From positions 1 to 35,993 of the forward strand of contig NZ_JAFCIY020000058.1 of assembly GCF_020194955.2 (NCBI RefSeq): a stretch of 35,993 nt of DNA, given 5' to 3'. This DNA is from Desulfuromonas sp. CSMB_57. GTDB taxonomy: Bacteria; Desulfobacterota; Desulfuromonadia; Desulfuromonadales; Syntrophotaleaceae. Under the pieces are notes generated by a model, which made no database searches, was not told the origin of the DNA, and saw only the letters and a program-made list of their open reading frames with translations. Each line of letters begins with the position of its first letter. Within the stretch, counting starts at the first letter, position 1. A program made the position numbers and the translations under genes. Of this stretch, positions 31,862 through 35,993 are shown piece by piece.

Positions 31862-32266
31862 CTATCTTTCGTGATAGCCGAGCACCACCAGCAGGCAGCT
31901 GCCGTCGGCGATGACATTGATTCCGGCGGCCCGGCAGGCCGCCACCGCAGCGGCGCTTTCTGCGCCGGGCTGCATCCAGATGTGGCGGATGCCGTGGGCG
32001 ATGGCCTGGCTGACGATCTTTTCAGTCACCGCCGGCGGCGTGATGATGGACAAGCTGGTGACCTCCGGCGGCAGGTCGGCGACGCCGGCGACGCAGGGGA
32101 TGCCCTCAATGGCTTGTTCCCTGGGATTGACGGGAATGGCGGTTTTGCCGTTCTGCAGGTAACAGCGCAGCACCTTGTTGCCGTATTTGTCACGATTGCT
32201 GGAGGCGCCGGCAACGGCGAAGGCCGGAGCCGACAGAAACTGGGCGATGCGCTCTTCGATGGACAT
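31862..32266 (-). CDS. CoA-binding domain protein (YccU type)
   Basis: A 134-residue single CoA_binding-domain protein. The Rossmann fold shows FAVAGASSNRDKYGNKVLRCY, then AIPVNPREQAIEGIPCVAGVADLP and IWMQPGAESAAAVAACRAAGINVIADGSCLLVVLG. It resembles E. coli YccU and the N-terminal part of acyl-CoA synthetase alpha chains. Its function is not known. The ATG at 32266 has an ideal AGGAGG SD. It heads the minus-strand block but is 222 bp from YezD-like gene 2, with a promoter between, so it is probably a separate unit. Confidence 0.92.
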   Translation of the reverse strand: MSIEERIAQFLSAPAFAVAGASSNRDKYGNKVLRCYLQNGKTAIPVNPREQAIEGIPCVAGVADLPPEVTSLSIITPPAVTEKIVSQAIAHGIRHIWMQPGAESAAAVAACRAAGINVIADGSCLLVVLGYHER

Positions 32267-32315
32267 GGTTCCTCCTGAAGGACAGGTTCGAGGAAGAAAT
32301 TTTTTTGGGGCAAGC

Positions 32316-32340
32316 ATCCATCTGGATACTCCGGATGGAT
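32316..32340. other. Inverted repeat upstream of the CoA-binding gene
   Basis: ATCCATC (32316-32322) pairs with GATGGAT (32334-32340), extended inward by one wobble and GGA/TCC. It has no T-run and lies in the 306-base gap between two divergent genes (32,267-32,572). It could be an operator. Confidence 0.4.
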
Positions 32341-32489
32341 ACAGGGCGGTTTTCAATGTCGGAAGCGAGCCTATCACATCCTGCGATGGTGGCCAAGGCC
32401 TCACGAGGCGGGGGTGTTCCCCGGATTAAACGGGCAGGAATGCTGGAGCCTGGGAACTTTGCGTTTCATTATGGCATGCTGTGGCAATT

Positions 32490-32517
32490 TTGGTTATATT
32501 GACACGGGCTGTTTAAT
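32490..32517 (+). promoter_or_regulatory. Possible promoter for the HEAT-repeat gene
   Basis: TTGGTT (32490-32495) and TTTAAT (32512-32517) are 16 bases apart in an AT-rich patch, about 56 bases ahead of the start at 32573. The match is modest. Confidence 0.35.
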
Positions 32518-32572
32518 ATCCAGGAAAAGGAGTCTCGACAGATAAATTTTACCCTTTCTCCCGGAGCAGAAT

Positions 32573-34771
32573 TTGTCAGATAAAACATCTCCAGAGCTTG
32601 GCAAATCTTCTTTAAATGTAAGATTGGCCAACGAGCTTGTTTATCAGATGAATATCGTTCGCAGGCAGGTGAGCGCATATCCGCAAGGCCATCCGGTGGT
32701 GCGTTCTTCGGCCGATAGAGCGATCAGTACCCTGCAACACCTCCACTCCCACGGGCCGAAGGTGACCATCGGCGTTGCCCGGGACCGACTCTTATTCGAC
32801 GCCACTCCCCTGGATTCAAAAAACCCTGTTTTTCAGGACTACGCGCGAGCATTGTTCGCCCACGGCATCATCGGCCACTGCCTGCAGCAAGGCCTGACCG
32901 CAGAGGAGCTTTGCCTTTTCTACCGATTGCTGGCCTGCAAACCCGAAGAACTGCTCAGCCAGGGCGGAGTTTCGGCGGTAATGGCCAAAGCCGGGCTGCG
33001 GCATTTGACGGTTATGCTGCTCGATCACTCGCTGTTTAAAACGCAGGAAGTGTCCAGCCCTGAAGAACCCGGCCCTTCCAGCCAAGGTTCGGAACAACCC
33101 TGGGACCGTTTGGCGGGCGCTCTTTTCAGGCTCTCGACCAAGACTGCGGCCCGGCCCGATATTTCCCCGGCACCCATCACCATGGAAGAACTGGTGACTG
33201 TGCTCAATATTCAGACCCAGGGGATGACCCCCGGGGAGGCTGGCGGATACGAGCAGGCGGTTGCGGAATTCATAAGGGAGCTGGTTGCCGGTGCTCCCTG
33301 CCAAGGAACCTATGGCGAGGGTCTTCATCAGTTCGCAACCCTGATCGGTCAATTGCAGCCAACAATCCGGCGCCAGCTTTTAGCCAGCGCCCTTTCGGCC
33401 CTTCAGGCCCACCAGCCGCATGCCGGTCCGATCCTTGGCCACTTTTCCAGCGAGGTTCTGGCTGACGCTGTCAAAACGTTGGATGCCCGGCAGGCCATTC
33501 CGCCCTTTATTCTGCAGGTGTTGCAGCAACTCGCCTCCCATGGTTCAGGGACGGAACCGTTAGGGCAGGAAAATCCGTTGTCTCCATCCGATGCCGCGGC
33601 AACGGGGAAACTGGAGGAACTGCTGACCGAACATGGGGCCGATGCCTATGTCCCGCCGGACTATCAAGCGGTCCTTCGAGAACTCCCGGAGCGCAGTCAA
33701 CCGGCCAGGTCCCTGCCCCCGGAGGCGATTCAGGAGATGATGGCAGGTCTCCAGGCTCAATGCCTCGAGGGGCGACTTTGCCGGATTCTGTGCCATCTGC
33801 TGCGCTATCCCACCGATTCTGAACGGGCCTCCAGGCTCATGGAGCCGTTGCAAAGCCTGGTTCACAAGCTCATCGACATGGGCCATTTTGATGTTTTGGT
33901 CGATATCCATCGAGACTTTGCTGCGCCTGTCTCCAATGCCGGGGCGAGCGGCAACAACTTTCTGAACGCCATCTTTTCCGGCCCCAATTTTGTGCGCGGG
34001 ATCATGTCCAAATTGGCGGCATCGTCCGTGGCGCAACGTCAGGATATATTCATTCTCATCGGGCAGGTCGGGGCTCCCTTTATTCCCTTGCTCTTGGACA
34101 GTCTTGCCGAGGAGCAGGATCGATCCGTCCGTTATAAATACTTGGCCCTGCTGCGGGATATGGGGAGCAGCGCACGCGATGAAATCATCAGCCGTCTTCA
34201 GGATCCCCGTTGGCATCTGGTTCGCAATCTGGTCACTCTGTTGCGCGATCTGGGGGATCCCGGGATCGTGGATGTTTTGGAGCCGCTGCTGCACCATGCA
34301 AACGAGCGGGTTCGCCAGGAAGCCTTGAAAACCGGCTTACATTTTCAAGATCCGCGCGCCGAAACCGTTCTGTTGCGTGAGTTGGGGGCGACCGGGGCCG
34401 CGCCGTCATTGTGGAGCATACTCCTGGCTCGGAATTCCCGAGACCCCCGGGTTCTGGCGCGGCTTCTGGCTTTGCTTCGCGAAGGGGGCTTGACCGAAGC
34501 GCGCTGTTCCGTGCGGTTGAAGGTCATCGCAACGCTCGGGGATCTGGGCAATCCGGAGGCCTTGTCCGGGTTGAAGCAGGTACTCTTTGGCGTGAACCTG
34601 CTCCACCCGTTTCGGCACAGGCGCCTGCAGTACCAGATTCTGGACACCCTCAAATCCTTCCCGCCGGAGACGGTGGCCGGCATTCGGCATCGGCTTGTTT
34701 GCAGTCTGCGGCCCGATCTCCGGGGACTGCGGCAGCGGGCCATCCAACTTAAAATCGGGACAGCAACATGA
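32573..34771 (+). CDS. Large HEAT-repeat protein
   Basis: A 732-residue, mostly helical protein without signal peptide or membrane segment. From about residue 500 it has HEAT-like repeats: FIPLLLDSLAEEQDRSVRYKYLALLRDM, then ISRLQDPRWHLVRNLVTLLRDLG and VLEPLLHHANERVRQEALKTG. The first 450 residues have no recognised domain; residues 15-70 include VYQMNIVRRQVSAYPQGHPVV. A TTG start with GGAG seven bases upstream is used. The stop overlaps the HD-GYP gene by 4 bases (ATGA), so the two are co-translated, suggesting a scaffold or regulatory partner of the HD-GYP protein. Confidence 0.85.
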   Translation: MSDKTSPELGKSSLNVRLANELVYQMNIVRRQVSAYPQGHPVVRSSADRAISTLQHLHSHGPKVTIGVARDRLLFDATPLDSKNPVFQDYARALFAHGIIGHCLQQGLTAEELCLFYRLLACKPEELLSQGGVSAVMAKAGLRHLTVMLLDHSLFKTQEVSSPEEPGPSSQGSEQPWDRLAGALFRLSTKTAARPDISPAPITMEELVTVLNIQTQGMTPGEAGGYEQAVAEFIRELVAGAPCQGTYGEGLHQFATLIGQLQPTIRRQLLASALSALQAHQPHAGPILGHFSSEVLADAVKTLDARQAIPPFILQVLQQLASHGSGTEPLGQENPLSPSDAAATGKLEELLTEHGADAYVPPDYQAVLRELPERSQPARSLPPEAIQEMMAGLQAQCLEGRLCRILCHLLRYPTDSERASRLMEPLQSLVHKLIDMGHFDVLVDIHRDFAAPVSNAGASGNNFLNAIFSGPNFVRGIMSKLAASSVAQRQDIFILIGQVGAPFIPLLLDSLAEEQDRSVRYKYLALLRDMGSSARDEIISRLQDPRWHLVRNLVTLLRDLGDPGIVDVLEPLLHHANERVRQEALKTGLHFQDPRAETVLLRELGATGAAPSLWSILLARNSRDPRVLARLLALLREGGLTEARCSVRLKVIATLGDLGNPEALSGLKQVLFGVNLLHPFRHRRLQYQILDTLKSFPPETVAGIRHRLVCSLRPDLRGLRQRAIQLKIGTAT

Positions 34772-35931
34772 GGCCGGAAAACCTTACAGAAATGCAGACG
34801 GCTATCCGTCACCTGATTACCGCCGTGGCCAACGCTAACCTGTATAGCGTCGAGCACCAGCAAATCAAGCGCCTTTGCGAGGCTTCGCAAGGCTGTTTTG
34901 AAAACCTGTTACGGGAGCAAGGGAAGCTTTCCTTGCTGATGGTGGAAGGGGTACTTCTGTTTGACAATATTCCGTTGCCGCCGGGTCTGCATGCACAAAA
35001 ACTGGCCCAGCTCATGGAGCGCCACCGCATTAATCGACTGATCCTTGCACCCGGTTTGGAACCGGAGGAACTGGAGAAACTGGTGGAGTTTTGGACGCAG
35101 CCGGGCAAGTCCCGACAGGGCTTGCCCGAGTGTCCTCATCTCCGCTTCGAGACCCTGGCTGAGTCTGAGGCCTTGCCAAGCCAGGCGACGCTCGATGAAT
35201 CATCGATCTATGACGCCGCTGGTCTGGGGGAGGTGAAAAAAAAGGGTCAGAACCGTCTGGCGGAGATGTTCGAGGATTTTGGTCGGAAGAAAACCATGCA
35301 TGTGGCCGGCCTGAATGAAATCGTCAGCAGCTTCATCGAGGCCTTCAGCCGCGAAGTCCTTTCCCTTCTGGTCCTGTTGCCCATCCGTACCATGGATGAA
35401 TATACCTTTACCCATGGACTCAATGTCTGTCTCCTTAACCTGGCTCAGGCCATGAACCTTGGTATCGAAGGACAATTGCTGCACGATATCGGCCTGGCCG
35501 CCCTGGTGCATGATTTGGGCAAACTCCACATCCCGTTGGAAATTCTGGCAAAGCCGGGCAAGTTGGACGAGCGGGAGTGGGGCATCATGCATCAGCATCC
35601 GGCTCAAGGAGCCGAGTTGTTGCTCGATACTCCCGGCATGCCCCAGTTGGCTGTTATCACTGCTTTTGAACATCATCTGCGCTACGATCTCAAAGGTTAT
35701 CCAGCGGTGTCCGCGCACTGGAACCAGCATCTTTGCAGCCAGATGACCACCATCTCCGACATATATGATGCTTTGCGGACTACGCGACCTTACAAGGCGG
35801 CCAAAACGGCGGAAACCTGCGCCGAAATTTTGCGCGAGGCAGCCGGCAGTGAAATCCACCCACAATTGGCGGGCAATTTTCTTTCCCTTCTTGACCATAG
35901 TGCCCAAAAGTCCGGTTTGCACTGTTTTTAA
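34768..35931 (+). CDS. HD-GYP domain protein, probable c-di-GMP phosphodiesterase
   Basis: A 387-residue protein. Residues 1-190 form an uncharacterised N-terminal region. Residues about 195-375 are an HD-GYP domain with the metal-binding HD in LVHDLGKLHIPLEIL, a histidine in FTHGLNVCL, MHQHPAQGAELL, FEHHLRYDLKGYP and ISDIYDALRTTRPY. The GYP motif reads HHLRYDLKGYP where the classic form is HHExxDGxGYP, so a conserved Glu and Gly are replaced, although the other metal ligands are in place. It may hydrolyse c-di-GMP or have drifted to another role. The stop is TAA at 35929-35931; the remaining 62 bases of the window hold no gene I can see. Confidence 0.9.
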   Translation: MRPENLTEMQTAIRHLITAVANANLYSVEHQQIKRLCEASQGCFENLLREQGKLSLLMVEGVLLFDNIPLPPGLHAQKLAQLMERHRINRLILAPGLEPEELEKLVEFWTQPGKSRQGLPECPHLRFETLAESEALPSQATLDESSIYDAAGLGEVKKKGQNRLAEMFEDFGRKKTMHVAGLNEIVSSFIEAFSREVLSLLVLLPIRTMDEYTFTHGLNVCLLNLAQAMNLGIEGQLLHDIGLAALVHDLGKLHIPLEILAKPGKLDEREWGIMHQHPAQGAELLLDTPGMPQLAVITAFEHHLRYDLKGYPAVSAHWNQHLCSQMTTISDIYDALRTTRPYKAAKTAETCAEILREAAGSEIHPQLAGNFLSLLDHSAQKSGLHCF

Positions 35932-35993
35932 ATCCTTCGGCAGCGTGAAGATCATCCCCCCTCTGTGCCCGCACCATTATCAGAGCCAATCCT

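Noticed and set aside
32267-32572. A gene in the gap before the HEAT-repeat gene
   Set aside because: Only short frames without SD or homology are present; I see just an inverted repeat and a weak promoter.

Overview
The window reads as chromosomal DNA of a GC-rich deltaproteobacterium, most likely of the Desulfuromonadales (Geobacter/Desulfuromonas/Pelobacter group). The reasons are the gene order def-fmt-DUF116-htpX-rsmB-rpe, a fused homocysteine methyltransferase/methylenetetrahydrofolate reductase, and a molybdenum hydroxylase that closely resembles, from memory, the Desulfovibrio gigas aldehyde oxidoreductase Mop. The assignment is an inference; no rRNA gene is present. I saw no tRNA, CRISPR array, insertion sequence or phage gene.

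Positions 1-12,100 are a plus-strand housekeeping block: the end of an iron-dependent alcohol dehydrogenase with a strong terminator, then folK, a small membrane protein, transaldolase, sucC and sucD, then def-fmt-DUF116-htpX, rsmB, and rpe-nudL-homocysteine methyltransferase/MTHFR. Many neighbours overlap by 4 bp, which suggests translational coupling. A minus-strand glutaredoxin and a plus-strand lipoprotein follow.

Positions 12,900-32,270 form one long minus-strand accessory locus built around a molybdenum hydroxylase. Read in the direction of transcription (right to left) it holds: a CoA-binding protein; a small YezD-like protein; a TylF-type methyltransferase; a NifX-like protein with a metal-binding tail; a second YezD-like protein; a molybdopterin-binding MoeA-like protein; the hydroxylase (mop); a flavin/Fe-S oxidoreductase with CCG domains; a two-CxxC small protein; a methyltransferase; a C_GCAxxG_C_C protein; a radical SAM protein; an AMP-dependent ligase; XdhC; a MobA-like nucleotidyltransferase fused to an HD domain; a histidine phosphatase; a short DUF364-like protein; DUF3343; a class V cysteine desulfurase; a nitroreductase; and a lone ModE DNA-binding domain. 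Most of the downstream part resembles the conserved set I remember as DVU_1551-DVU_1559 in Desulfovibrio vulgaris. It looks like a dedicated factory for cofactor insertion, sulfur or selenium loading and electron transfer for the hydroxylase. DUF3343 and this desulfurase subfamily are known markers of labile-selenium molybdenum hydroxylases.

The most interesting part is 29,150-31,440. Three copies of a compact structured element (29,197-29,241; 29,630-29,673; 31,393-31,438) lie in the 5' leaders of the MoeA-like gene, the first YezD-like gene and the TylF gene. Each has an outer TTTCGT/ACGAAA stem and an inner stem that shows compensatory and wobble changes fitting only the minus-strand RNA. 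In two copies a rho-independent terminator stem begins at the conserved CCCG directly after the core; in the third, a hairpin covers the ribosome binding site. This is riboswitch-like, and I do not recognise it as a named class.

Positions 32,500-35,931 hold a plus-strand pair: a HEAT-repeat protein and an HD-GYP phosphodiesterase-like protein, probably a c-di-GMP or stress-signalling module.
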